A DNA stretch of 64,000 nucleotides, taken from contig CAZIVP010000004.1 of assembly GCA_964542915.1 (NCBI GenBank), positions 210,979 through 274,978 on the forward strand, given 5' to 3'. This DNA comes from CAZIVP01 sp964542915. Lineage in GTDB: Bacteria > Calditrichota > Calditrichia > Calditrichales > Calditrichaceae. A program made the translations under genes and the position numbers. The notes under the pieces were generated by a model. The model was not told the DNA's origin. It searched no databases and was given only the letters and a program-made list of their open reading frames with translations. Positions 37,079 through 45,186 of this stretch are shown here, one piece after another; position 1 is the first letter of the stretch, and every line of letters begins with the position of its first letter.

Positions 37079-37498
37079 TTACACAAATCTTCTATATTGT
37101 TCGAAAAGACGCTCTTCAATCGCTTTCATTTCCAGACGTTGTGTTTCATTTGTATCCTCATAATCATTCAAATGTAATAAACCGTGAATCACCAGACGCA
37201 CGATCTCCTCTTCAACCCTTACCCCGTATTCACGTGCCTGCATCCTTGCCCGATCTACACTTATGTAAATTTCACCTTCAATCGTATCGTCGCCGAGATT
37301 AAAGGTCATTACATCAGTAAAGGAAGGATCGTTCAAATAGGTTTTGTGGAGTTCGGCCAGCTCCGGATCGCTCACAAAAATAACCGTACAACGTTCGATG
37401 TCAGCGGGAAGCCGATCGCTTACTTCCGATATTAAATCCTTTAATTTCGTATTATCTGCAACTGTGTCGTCATCCGGTTGAAATATTTGAATTTCCAT
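37079..37498 (-). CDS. ybeY: Endoribonuclease YbeY
   Basis: A 139-residue single-domain metalloprotein for 16S rRNA 3' maturation and ribosome quality control. The family core shows FVSDPELAELHKTYL, FTDVMTF (usual form TDVLSF), GEIYIS and the zinc motif HGLLHLNDYED. The first two zinc His residues are present, but the third, normally in HLxGYDH, is replaced by Asp. Its start overlaps the end of the HD-domain gene by 29 bases. This conserved pairing in many bacteria supports the assignment. Confidence 0.9.
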   Translation of the reverse strand: MEIQIFQPDDDTVADNTKLKDLISEVSDRLPADIERCTVIFVSDPELAELHKTYLNDPSFTDVMTFNLGDDTIEGEIYISVDRARMQAREYGVRVEEEIVRLVIHGLLHLNDYEDTNETQRLEMKAIEERLFEQYRRFV

Positions 37499-39797
37499 TT
37501 ACCGCTTTTTTTTCGGTTTTACTCTCCGCTTTCGCCTTCTGCTTTGATTCCGTCTTCTTCTTCTTCTCAACATCCGGGTATTCGATTCGTTGCTGGAACA
37601 CGCCGACTAAAACGGTCATAAATGCATCGATGATATTTTTCAAATCGCGCAGGGTCAGTTCGCATTCATCCAGCTCTCCTTCTTTAAATCGGCCATCCAC
37701 CAGATTTTCCACGAAAGCACGAATTTTATTAGGCGTCGGATTTTTGATAGTACGGGTAGCCGCTTCGACCGCGTCCGCAAGCATTACAATGCCCGTTTCT
37801 TTCGACTGCGGTTTGGGTCCCGGATAGCGGAAATCGGATTCGTTTACCGTTTTACCGTCCGATTGCTCCAGCGCTTTATTATAAAAATAGGGCATCAGAT
37901 TAGTGCCGTGGTGTTCCGGAATAAAGGCCCGAATACGCTCCGGAATACCATAACTTTTGGCCATTTCCACACCGTGCTTTACATGGGCGGCCAGTATCAA
38001 AGCACTCATACGCGGGGTTAGTCCATCATGACGATTGGAGCTATTGGATTGATTTTCAACAAAATACTCCGGTTTTTCCATTTTACCGATGTCGTGATAA
38101 TAGCTGCCCACACGGGCCAGTAAAGAATTGGCATTGATCGCTTTGGCTGCCGATTCCGCCAGGTTTCCCACCACCATACTGTGATGGAAAGTCCCAGGGG
38201 CTTCCAGTGATAACCTTTTGAGGAGCGGGTGGTTTAAATCGGATAATTCGAGCAGCGTTACATCGGTCGTAATATTAAACATTTTTTCAAAGATGCCAAT
38301 CACCATAAAGGTTACAAACGGCGCAAGAATGGCGTTTGGCAGAAGCATATAAGAAAACGTACGCATGCCTTCCAGCAGCGAATCATAGCGTACCGCCGTA
38401 ATGGCGACCATTAACCAGAGATACGTCAGGGCTATATATAGAATGGTTTTGAAGATTTGATTGCGGGTGCGGATTTCATGCACCGAATATATTGCGACCA
38501 TGCCGCTGACCAGGGCAAGCAGAGCAATATCATAACCGCCGCCCTGAATCCCGCCGAGGACCAGCGCTAATACAACCGTACCAACAAAAGCGATACCCGA
38601 ATCCACCAGTATGGCAATAAGCATGGAAGCGAAGGTGGTGGGAATTACATAAACCGGCCAGTCCAGCGGACCGGTCATTATTGCCGCCATGGCAAATTCA
38701 ATCAGCAAAATCAGCGAGATCATTAGAAGCATGCTGTTGTCACGGTAAATTTTCTTGCGGTAAGAGAATAAATAAAGGCCCGCGATCAGAAGAATAGATG
38801 CCACCAACATCATCTTACCCAAAAATGCCAGTTCATACTGCCAGCTGCCCTCTTTCTTGCTGCGTTCTTCTTTGGATACTTCCAGAGAGTAAAGCTTTTG
38901 ATATATTTCCTCATCGATACGTTCATTGGCGTCAACGATACGTTCGTTTTCGTAAACGATATCTTTGGTAAGCGATACTTCACTGACAGCCTGTTCCACC
39001 GCTTTCTTCGTCATTTCTTCCTGGAAAATTAAATTGGGCTGACGCACATAGCTTAACAGGTAATTGATAATGATGGTCTGGTTGATATTGAAGGTTTTTA
39101 ATAGTTTATTCTCTATTGTTTCTTCCACGTATTTCAAATCGTAACGATTGGAATCGGGCAGATGCTCTTCAACGCCTTTTCGCAACACCACCACATTGGG
39201 CCGTTTGAGCGTACTGTTCAGTCGATCCATGATTCCGACCTTAACATACGCCATCATATCTTCCATTACGGTACGAAGATTGTTAACATTCTCCTGGCTT
39301 CCCAGTAAATCCATAATGACATTCAGGTTTGCGGTCGAGATATCGATGTCGAATCGGTCTTCAATTTCGTGTTTTATGTTCAATAATACATTCTTTTTAA
39401 ACGCCGAAGAGGTATCAGCTTCGCGATAAGAATCCCTGTATTTTAGCAGTAAAGGAATCAGGTTATCGAGAATATCGAGTTGTCGGTTTGCGAGTGAATC
39501 ATCATATTCAAAGTAATAAGGCACTTTTTGTATTTTTTTCTGGCGCTCGTCCGATAGTTCATCTTCTGTTTTAAGGACATAAAACGTATAAGGCGCAACG
39601 ACCTTTTTAGGTGCGATACTGCCCACTTTCATGTCGGTGTACTTCAACGTCTTCTTGGAAGAAAACATCAAAGGAATACTGACCAGTAGTATTGTAAAGA
39701 TCAGCATTTTAATAAGAATATCGTAAACGGTACCGCGTTCGCGGCTGATCATTTCAAGTTTGTCGGCAACGTGGTTTTGCCACCACTTTAGCAACAT
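37470..39797 (-). CDS. PgpH-like HD-domain membrane phosphohydrolase
   Basis: A 775-residue protein with the 7TMR-HDED layout: one N-terminal transmembrane helix, a large extracytoplasmic domain (about 60-380), seven membrane helices (about 390-570), and a cytoplasmic HD domain beginning near LEAPGTFHHSMVVGNLAE. The metal-binding residues are in the HH pair and SYYHDIGK, then HVKHGVEMA and PEHHGT. Homologues such as Listeria PgpH degrade cyclic di-AMP. The ATG at 39797 is chosen because upstream codons lie inside the dehydrogenase gene. The C-terminal 40 residues are a Lys-rich tail. phoH, often next to this pair, is absent. Confidence 0.9.
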   Translation of the reverse strand: MLLKWWQNHVADKLEMISRERGTVYDILIKMLIFTILLVSIPLMFSSKKTLKYTDMKVGSIAPKKVVAPYTFYVLKTEDELSDERQKKIQKVPYYFEYDDSLANRQLDILDNLIPLLLKYRDSYREADTSSAFKKNVLLNIKHEIEDRFDIDISTANLNVIMDLLGSQENVNNLRTVMEDMMAYVKVGIMDRLNSTLKRPNVVVLRKGVEEHLPDSNRYDLKYVEETIENKLLKTFNINQTIIINYLLSYVRQPNLIFQEEMTKKAVEQAVSEVSLTKDIVYENERIVDANERIDEEIYQKLYSLEVSKEERSKKEGSWQYELAFLGKMMLVASILLIAGLYLFSYRKKIYRDNSMLLMISLILLIEFAMAAIMTGPLDWPVYVIPTTFASMLIAILVDSGIAFVGTVVLALVLGGIQGGGYDIALLALVSGMVAIYSVHEIRTRNQIFKTILYIALTYLWLMVAITAVRYDSLLEGMRTFSYMLLPNAILAPFVTFMVIGIFEKMFNITTDVTLLELSDLNHPLLKRLSLEAPGTFHHSMVVGNLAESAAKAINANSLLARVGSYYHDIGKMEKPEYFVENQSNSSNRHDGLTPRMSALILAAHVKHGVEMAKSYGIPERIRAFIPEHHGTNLMPYFYNKALEQSDGKTVNESDFRYPGPKPQSKETGIVMLADAVEAATRTIKNPTPNKIRAFVENLVDGRFKEGELDECELTLRDLKNIIDAFMTVLVGVFQQRIEYPDVEKKKKTESKQKAKAESKTEKKAVNGNSNISTG

Positions 39798-39810
39798 ATC
39801 AATCACCCGT

Positions 39811-40962
39811 TCAAATCTTATCGATTTGTTTTTGAAGTTCGCGATAAATAACAATACGCTGGATTTCCGATGTTCCTTCTCCGATTTCCAGCAATTTGGC
39901 ATCCCGCCAGAATCGTTCCACCTCGTAATCCTGGATGTATCCGTTTCCACCGTGAATCTGAATGGCTTCGTTTGCCGCACGGGTAGCCATCTCAGTGGCA
40001 AACAATTTTGCCATACCGGCCTCCAAAACGTAGGGTTTGCCCTCCTGTTTCCGTTGGGCTGCGTTATAAATCATTTTTTCAGCAACGTTAACGTTGGTCG
40101 CCATATCCGCGAGTTTAAACTGTATCGCCTGGAATTCCCCTATCTTTTTCCCGAATTGTTCGCGTTCCTGAGCATATTGCATACTCCGTTTCAGGGACGC
40201 CTTGGCGATTCCAAGCGCCTGAGCAGCGATCCCGATTCTGCCGCCGTTGAGGGTTGCCATAAATTGTTTAAATCCGTTATTGAGTTCGCCAAGTAACTGA
40301 TTCTGCGGAATGCGCACATCATTAAAATGAAGAACGCTTGTGGGTGAAGCTCGCATACCACATTTTTTTTCTTTTTTACCTATTTCAAAACCCGGCGTAT
40401 TTCGTTCGACTATAAAATTGGATATACCGGCCGTTTTTTTGCCTTTCTCCGTAACAGCGGAAATCACAAAAATATCGGCTACTTCAGCATTCGTAATCCA
40501 CGCTTTGGATCCGTTTATGATCCAATCATCGCCGTCTTTTACGGCAACGGTTTTGGTGCCGCCGGCGTCGCTGCCCGCCCCCGCTTCAGACAGTCCGAAT
40601 GATCCGATTTTTTCTCCGGACGTCAAAGGAACCAAGAATCGTTTCTTTTGTTCCTCGTTTCCAAAATCGTTTATCGGAGAAGCCGCCAAAGAGACATGCG
40701 CCGAGTAAGACAATGCCGTGGAAGCGCAAACACGGGCTAACTCTTCAAGCGTTATAACATAGGAAATAAAATCAAAATCGGCACCGCCATATTGTTCTTC
40801 AAACGGCATGCCCAACAGGTTCAAATCCGCCATTTTCTTAAACGTTTCCAGAGGAAACCGTTCGTTTTCATCGATTTCAATGGCAAGCGGGGCCACTTCA
40901 TTGCGAGCAAACTCGCGTACCATCTGGCGAACCATCTGCTGCTCTTCGCTAAACTGGATCAT
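39811..40962 (-). CDS. Acyl-CoA dehydrogenase
   Basis: A 383-residue flavoenzyme catalysing alpha,beta-dehydrogenation of acyl-CoA. It shows SFGLSEAGAGSDAGG and the FAD-contacting WITNAEVADIF, NGGRIGIAAQALGIA, and the C-terminal IHGGNGYIQDYEVERFWRD. EIGEGTSEIQR contains the catalytic Glu position of short-chain and butyryl-CoA dehydrogenases. The ATG at 40962 has GGAG upstream and removes an 18-residue extension found in the longest frame. No etfAB or other beta-oxidation gene is adjacent. It lies 13 bases upstream of the PgpH-like gene, an unusual pairing. Confidence 0.92.
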   Translation of the reverse strand: MIQFSEEQQMVRQMVREFARNEVAPLAIEIDENERFPLETFKKMADLNLLGMPFEEQYGGADFDFISYVITLEELARVCASTALSYSAHVSLAASPINDFGNEEQKKRFLVPLTSGEKIGSFGLSEAGAGSDAGGTKTVAVKDGDDWIINGSKAWITNAEVADIFVISAVTEKGKKTAGISNFIVERNTPGFEIGKKEKKCGMRASPTSVLHFNDVRIPQNQLLGELNNGFKQFMATLNGGRIGIAAQALGIAKASLKRSMQYAQEREQFGKKIGEFQAIQFKLADMATNVNVAEKMIYNAAQRKQEGKPYVLEAGMAKLFATEMATRAANEAIQIHGGNGYIQDYEVERFWRDAKLLEIGEGTSEIQRIVIYRELQKQIDKI

Positions 40963-41070
40963 ATCAACTCCTTCAATGCTAATCCACATTCGTTCTTCAT
41001 TAAACCGGATGTACAAGGCAAAACCAAATTATATAAAATTAACAAGCGAATAAAATATTTCTCATTATTC

Positions 41071-43164
41071 CTATATTTTCTGGAAGCGTTGAATGTCTTT
41101 TTGTTTTCCGAATACCAATAATATATCGCGTGTCTGAAGCTGCGTGTCGGCGGCAGGTTGAAAATAATTTGTTTTATATGTCTCGCCCTCTTTGTAACTG
41201 CGCTTAACCAATAGAACTTCAATATTGAATTTATTGCGTAAATCAATACTGCCTAGCGTCCGGCCAACCATTTGGGTTGGAACCTCTTCTTCATTAAGAT
41301 GATACTGATCCACCACATGAACGGTCTTCTCCCGCGTGAGCGTACGAAAACTCTGCCCCATTTCGCCGGACATGTCGCGCAGAAAAACCTGGTGATTATA
41401 AGCATCAATCACGTCGGTTTGCCAAATGGTCCCTACAATGCTTTCATCTCCGTTGCTGGAAATCACCGGAAGTTCTTCAAGCCCTGTCCTTCCGAAAATT
41501 TTCATTACCGTATCCAGATGATCCTTTTCGCGCACCGTAACCACCATCGGAATTGCTATGTCCCTGGCAATGAGTAAATATTGCAACGTATCGTAATCCA
41601 TAATGGTCTGTCGAATTTGCTCCATTGAGATGACGCCGGTAATATTATTATTATCATCGACCACGTAGACATGATTATGAACGCTGTTCGCAATTTTCTG
41701 TAATATTTTAGCGAAGGGAGTTTTTTCGTGCACCAGCTCTATGCTCTGCTTTACCACATCCGATACCGTCAAGGAGCGCAGAACATTAACCTCTCGCCCG
41801 CCGAACAGATTAATACCACGGCGCACCAGTTTAAGGGTGTAAATCGATTCTTTGTGCAGTCGGCTCGCCAATAGCGTTGCGATGATCGTCGTTATCATCA
41901 GCGGCAGAATAATTTTATAATCGCTGGTCATTTCAAAAATAATAAGGATTGCGGTTATAGGTCCGCGCGTGGTAGCGCCCACCACGCCGCCCATCGCAAC
42001 CAGAGCATAGGCGCCGGAGGTTGCCGTTAAGGACGGGGCCAAGACATGTGCAAAATTGCCGAATGTGGTTCCCAGCATGGCGCCGATAAACAACGATGGC
42101 GCAAAAATGCCGCCCGAACCGCCCGAGCCCAAACTGATGGAGGTGGCTACAATTTTAATGAAAATAAGCGCCAGCGCCAGTTTCCAGATTAAACCGCTTG
42201 CGAGCGCCTGATCCATGGTATCATAACCGACGCCGAAAATGTGTGGGAAGTTAATCCCGATAAGCCCTATAGCCACGCCGCCCATAGCGCCTTTGATAAA
42301 ATCAGGCAGGCGCACGCGGTCGAAAAAATCTTCCGATGCGTACAATACTTTTATGAATAAGAGGGCGGCCAAACCGGCAAGAAACCCCAGGATGATATAA
42401 TTGACCAGCTCAAACGGCGAAACCAGTTGATAGTCGGGTACAATAAAAGCCGGGAAGTCGCCGTGATAATGGCGGGAAACAACGGTGGCCGCCACCGAAG
42501 AAAGAACGATAGGGCTAAACTGGGCTACCGCAAAATCGCCCAGTATGATTTCCACTGCGAACAGTGCTCCCGCAACCGGCGCATTGAAAGCCGCCGCAAT
42601 GCCTGAGGCGGCGCCGCACGCGACAAATATCCGCATGCGTTTGGGATTAACTCTGAAAAACTGGCCGATGCTTGAGCCCACAGCCGACCCGATTTGTATA
42701 ACAGGGCCTTCTCGACCAACCGAGCCGCCGGAGGCGATATATAACGCCGAAGCAAATAATTTTGCAAATACCACGCGCACACGAATGATTCCATTTCTTA
42801 AGGCGATAGCCTCCATCACTTCCGGTACGCCATGTCCTTTTGCTTCTTTGGAAAAAAACTGAATGATTAATCCAACCACGATACCGCCGATGGTCGGTAT
42901 CATAATTTTCCAGTACCAGGGCACTTCCGCAATGGTCTCGAGATTAAATTGCCCCTGCCAGAACAATTCCTGAAAAAATTTGATGGCAAGCTGGATTAAA
43001 ACAGCGCCGTAACCACCAAGCAGCCCGATGATCACCGCACCGATAAGAACAAAGGTGTGTTCGGTCATACGTAAACGATGAAAGGAATTTAATGCATAAC
43101 GGTAGGTTCTATTGAGTACCTTCCTCGGCCAGGAGTGTTCGTCAGTCGTTTGCATGAGGGACAT
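41071..43164 (-). CDS. ClC-family chloride transporter with CBS and RCK-C domains
   Basis: A 697-residue membrane protein. The ClC core (about residues 30-450) has the selectivity motifs GSVGREGPVIQIGSAVG and GSGGSGGIFAPSLFIG. The Glu in GREGP is the gating glutamate of Cl-/H+ exchangers. A CBS pair follows (about 460-580; VSDVVKQSIELV and DIAIPMVVTVRE). The last 75 residues resemble a TrkA-C (RCK-C) domain (GRTLGSIDLRNKFNIEVLLV, LQTRDILLVFG). This suggests regulation by nucleotides and a second ligand. The ATG immediately follows the panD stop (TGAATG), so the two genes are translationally linked. Confidence 0.9.
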   Translation of the reverse strand: MSLMQTTDEHSWPRKVLNRTYRYALNSFHRLRMTEHTFVLIGAVIIGLLGGYGAVLIQLAIKFFQELFWQGQFNLETIAEVPWYWKIMIPTIGGIVVGLIIQFFSKEAKGHGVPEVMEAIALRNGIIRVRVVFAKLFASALYIASGGSVGREGPVIQIGSAVGSSIGQFFRVNPKRMRIFVACGAASGIAAAFNAPVAGALFAVEIILGDFAVAQFSPIVLSSVAATVVSRHYHGDFPAFIVPDYQLVSPFELVNYIILGFLAGLAALLFIKVLYASEDFFDRVRLPDFIKGAMGGVAIGLIGINFPHIFGVGYDTMDQALASGLIWKLALALIFIKIVATSISLGSGGSGGIFAPSLFIGAMLGTTFGNFAHVLAPSLTATSGAYALVAMGGVVGATTRGPITAILIIFEMTSDYKIILPLMITTIIATLLASRLHKESIYTLKLVRRGINLFGGREVNVLRSLTVSDVVKQSIELVHEKTPFAKILQKIANSVHNHVYVVDDNNNITGVISMEQIRQTIMDYDTLQYLLIARDIAIPMVVTVREKDHLDTVMKIFGRTGLEELPVISSNGDESIVGTIWQTDVIDAYNHQVFLRDMSGEMGQSFRTLTREKTVHVVDQYHLNEEEVPTQMVGRTLGSIDLRNKFNIEVLLVKRSYKEGETYKTNYFQPAADTQLQTRDILLVFGKQKDIQRFQKI

Positions 43165-43536
43165 TCATCGAACAGTTTTATGATTTATGGTTACAATGTT
43201 GTTGTTTTCATCAAGCAACACTACGGTCGCCCGGTGATGGTCGATTTCCTGCGGTTCCAGTTGGGCGTATGTTATGATGATCACCCGGTCGCCGATTTGC
43301 CCCAAACGCGCCGCGCCTCCGTTTAAACCGATTTCTTTGCTCCCGCTTTCGGCTTCGATGGCATAAGTGGTCAGGCGCACTCCGTTGTGGATATTAACCA
43401 AATCTACCTTTTCAAAAGGCAGAATATCAGCAGCTTTCATGATATCGGAATCTATGCTTAAACTGCCCTCGTAATGCAGATTGGCGTCGGTTATGGCGGC
43501 TCTGTGAATTTTGGATTTAAAAAACGTACGCTGCAT
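43165..43536 (-). CDS. panD: Aspartate 1-decarboxylase
   Basis: A 123-residue pyruvoyl-dependent enzyme making beta-alanine for pantothenate and coenzyme A. The self-cleavage site is intact: HYEGSLSID with Gly24-Ser25, where Ser25 becomes the pyruvoyl group. The N-terminus MQRTFFKSKIHRA and the later LNGGAARLGQIGDRVIIITYA are conserved. No other pan genes are nearby; instead it is coupled to the ClC transporter gene. Confidence 0.94.
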   Translation of the reverse strand: MQRTFFKSKIHRAAITDANLHYEGSLSIDSDIMKAADILPFEKVDLVNIHNGVRLTTYAIEAESGSKEIGLNGGAARLGQIGDRVIIITYAQLEPQEIDHHRATVVLLDENNNIVTINHKTVR

Positions 43537-43830
43537 CGTAATCGATGTAAATGTTAACGGATCTCAAATTTTTCTTTAAAAACCAAATTTTTTACAAATT
43601 AATAATTTAATAACTAAAACCGGAAAGATCAATTTTACTTCCCTGCTTTTCAAGAATGAATTCTAAACCCTTCAACATAAGGAAATGGAGAACAAGCGTG
43701 CACGCACACAAAAGGCAAACGCTATCTAAATGCGAGATAGTAATGGTACCCTGGAGTATCCGATCGATGATTGATACCAATAATTGCGTTTTATACAGAA
43801 GCAGTGATTTGTCAGCAAAAAAACTATGGG
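43537..43830. other. Intergenic region between mobA and panD
   Basis: About 290 AT-rich bases without a credible gene. A small inverted repeat (CTATCT, seven bases, AGATAG) lies at 43722-43740. It is too weak to call a terminator. Confidence 0.3.
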
Positions 43831-44430
43831 TCAGAACGAACGCTTGTAGCGATCGTTGAGAACCTTTAAATCTTCTTCATTATTGATATTGAGAAAATAG
43901 TCCTTTTTGTAACCGGAAAATTGTGAAGCCAAATCGATCATACTGGCGTTTAATCGTTTCATGCTATCACGGATGCTGTATCGGCCGTTTTCTATTTGTT
44001 TTCGTAATACATCGCTCGCCGATTTGGGCCACCACGAAACCATCGGCTCCAATCCAAATTCCGAGCAAGCGATCACCGGTCTGTTCACACTTCGTTTATC
44101 ATAAAGAAAACGGTAAACAGAAGTATCCATGAGAGGCATATCCACAGGTAAGACCGCAACCCATTTAAAACGCGCGTAGAACAATGCGGTATAAATACCG
44201 CCAAGCGGCCCGCAATTATCAACCAGATCCGGATAAACAGGCGCTTGCACCTGTTTGCTATGGTCGTTATATCCGGCTACAATAAAAAAGTCTGCGGCAA
44301 TCTGTTCGGCCAGTTGGACGGCGGTTTCCAGAAGGGTATTTTCCCCATTCCAACGCACATGCACTTTATTGCGTCCGAAACGGCGGCTCTTTCCTCCCGC
44401 AATCACAGCAGCGGATTTCCTTCCTTGCAC
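43831..44430 (-). CDS. mobA: Molybdenum cofactor guanylyltransferase (MobA-like)
   Basis: A 199-residue nucleotidyltransferase that would attach GMP to molybdopterin to form the bis-MGD cofactor. It starts with the signature AAVIAGGKSRRFGRNKV (GTP-binding GGxSxRxG...K) and continues with DNCGPLGGIYTAL and VLPVDMPLMD (the metal-binding Asp). The C-terminus has LNINNEEDL, the usual ending. The GTG start fits the conserved N-terminus. The Tat-exported molybdopterin oxidoreductase encoded at 48259 would need this cofactor, so the proximity is meaningful. Confidence 0.87.
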   Translation of the reverse strand: MQGRKSAAVIAGGKSRRFGRNKVHVRWNGENTLLETAVQLAEQIAADFFIVAGYNDHSKQVQAPVYPDLVDNCGPLGGIYTALFYARFKWVAVLPVDMPLMDTSVYRFLYDKRSVNRPVIACSEFGLEPMVSWWPKSASDVLRKQIENGRYSIRDSMKRLNASMIDLASQFSGYKKDYFLNINNEEDLKVLNDRYKRSF

Positions 44431-44493
44431 CCCGCCCGACCCTAGATGCCCATGGGTTTGCTTTACGTTCAGTACTTATTCCTCTTCCAGCGT

Positions 44494-44802
44494 TTATAAA
44501 ATATCCTCTATCCAGGTCAAAGCCGCTTGACTTTTGGGTAAGCCGATCGTCGGTATGGCCAAAAGAGCCACCTGTTTCAGCTCATCCTCCGTCAAACCCT
44601 CGTCCAATCCTCTACGCACATTGGAATGGACAGCGCCCTCCGAACCGATACAAACGGCCATCGCAAGTTTAACGAGGCGGCGCGTCTTTTGATCGAGCGG
44701 TCCCTCTGTGTGACAGGCATCGCCCAAGGCTTCATAAGCAGCTGAAACGGAGGGATAACTCTCTTTAAACTTTTTGTACTGTTTTGGTAATTTTTCGGAC
44801 AT
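44494..44802 (-). CDS. Carboxymuconolactone decarboxylase (AhpD-like) family protein
   Basis: A small, roughly 102-residue all-helical protein. The core KLAMAVCIGSEGAVHSNVRRGL matches the CMD/AhpD fold, but the usual AhpD CxxC pair is CxxS here, so only one thiol remains, beside a conserved His. Such single-Cys members occur in anaerobes; the function is unknown. The ATG at 44802 is chosen because AGGGAG lies upstream. It precedes mobA on the same strand and diverges from the TonB-receptor gene. Confidence 0.78.
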   Translation of the reverse strand: MSEKLPKQYKKFKESYPSVSAAYEALGDACHTEGPLDQKTRRLVKLAMAVCIGSEGAVHSNVRRGLDEGLTEDELKQVALLAIPTIGLPKSQAALTWIEDIL

Positions 44803-44931
44803 TACGAATCTCCCTATTACAATGTTACCCAACTGATTTAATGCTTACACCGGGAAAAATCTAATGATTCTGCAGAAATATCTCAACTGTTACTTCAAAC
44901 GATTAATATTTTCAGTTGTATATATAAAGGT

Positions 44932-44952
44932 TAAGATCCGCACATGATCTTA
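44932..44952. promoter_or_regulatory. Inverted repeat in the divergent promoter region
   Basis: TAAGATC and GATCTTA, perfect 7-base arms separated by seven bases, lie between the leftward CMD/mobA genes and the rightward TonB receptor gene. It is a candidate operator for a dimeric regulator. Confidence 0.45.
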
Positions 44953-45051
44953 CACATCAACTTCCGAACCCTTCCCGATTAACAGAAAAGATGAAAACTA
45001 AAAATTTTAATTTGTAAGTTGAGAATTATTTCATTAGCTTGTTATATATGC

Positions 45052-45070
45052 CTAACATTAGTAATGTTAG
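45052..45070. promoter_or_regulatory. 19-base perfect palindrome upstream of the TonB receptor gene
   Basis: CTAACATTA and TAATGTTAG are perfect 9-base arms around a single G, centred 126 bases before the receptor start codon. A possible promoter, TTGTTA at 45039-45044 and TAATGT at 45062-45067 with 17-base spacing, would place the palindrome over the -10 element. This suggests repression of receptor synthesis by a dimeric regulator. The regulator is not identified; it does not match the Fur consensus. Confidence 0.6.
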
Positions 45071-45186
45071 CATAACGTATAAAGGGGTTTTCCAATATGA
45101 AACCATGTTTTGCGGTTCCTTTTCAGTATACAGACCGGTTATTTACACATGTAGAGACGTATCATTTTAACATAAAGGAGAATTAA

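Noticed and set aside
43656..43859. Open frame of 67 codons between panD and mobA
   Set aside because: It runs antisense into the end of mobA and resembles no protein.
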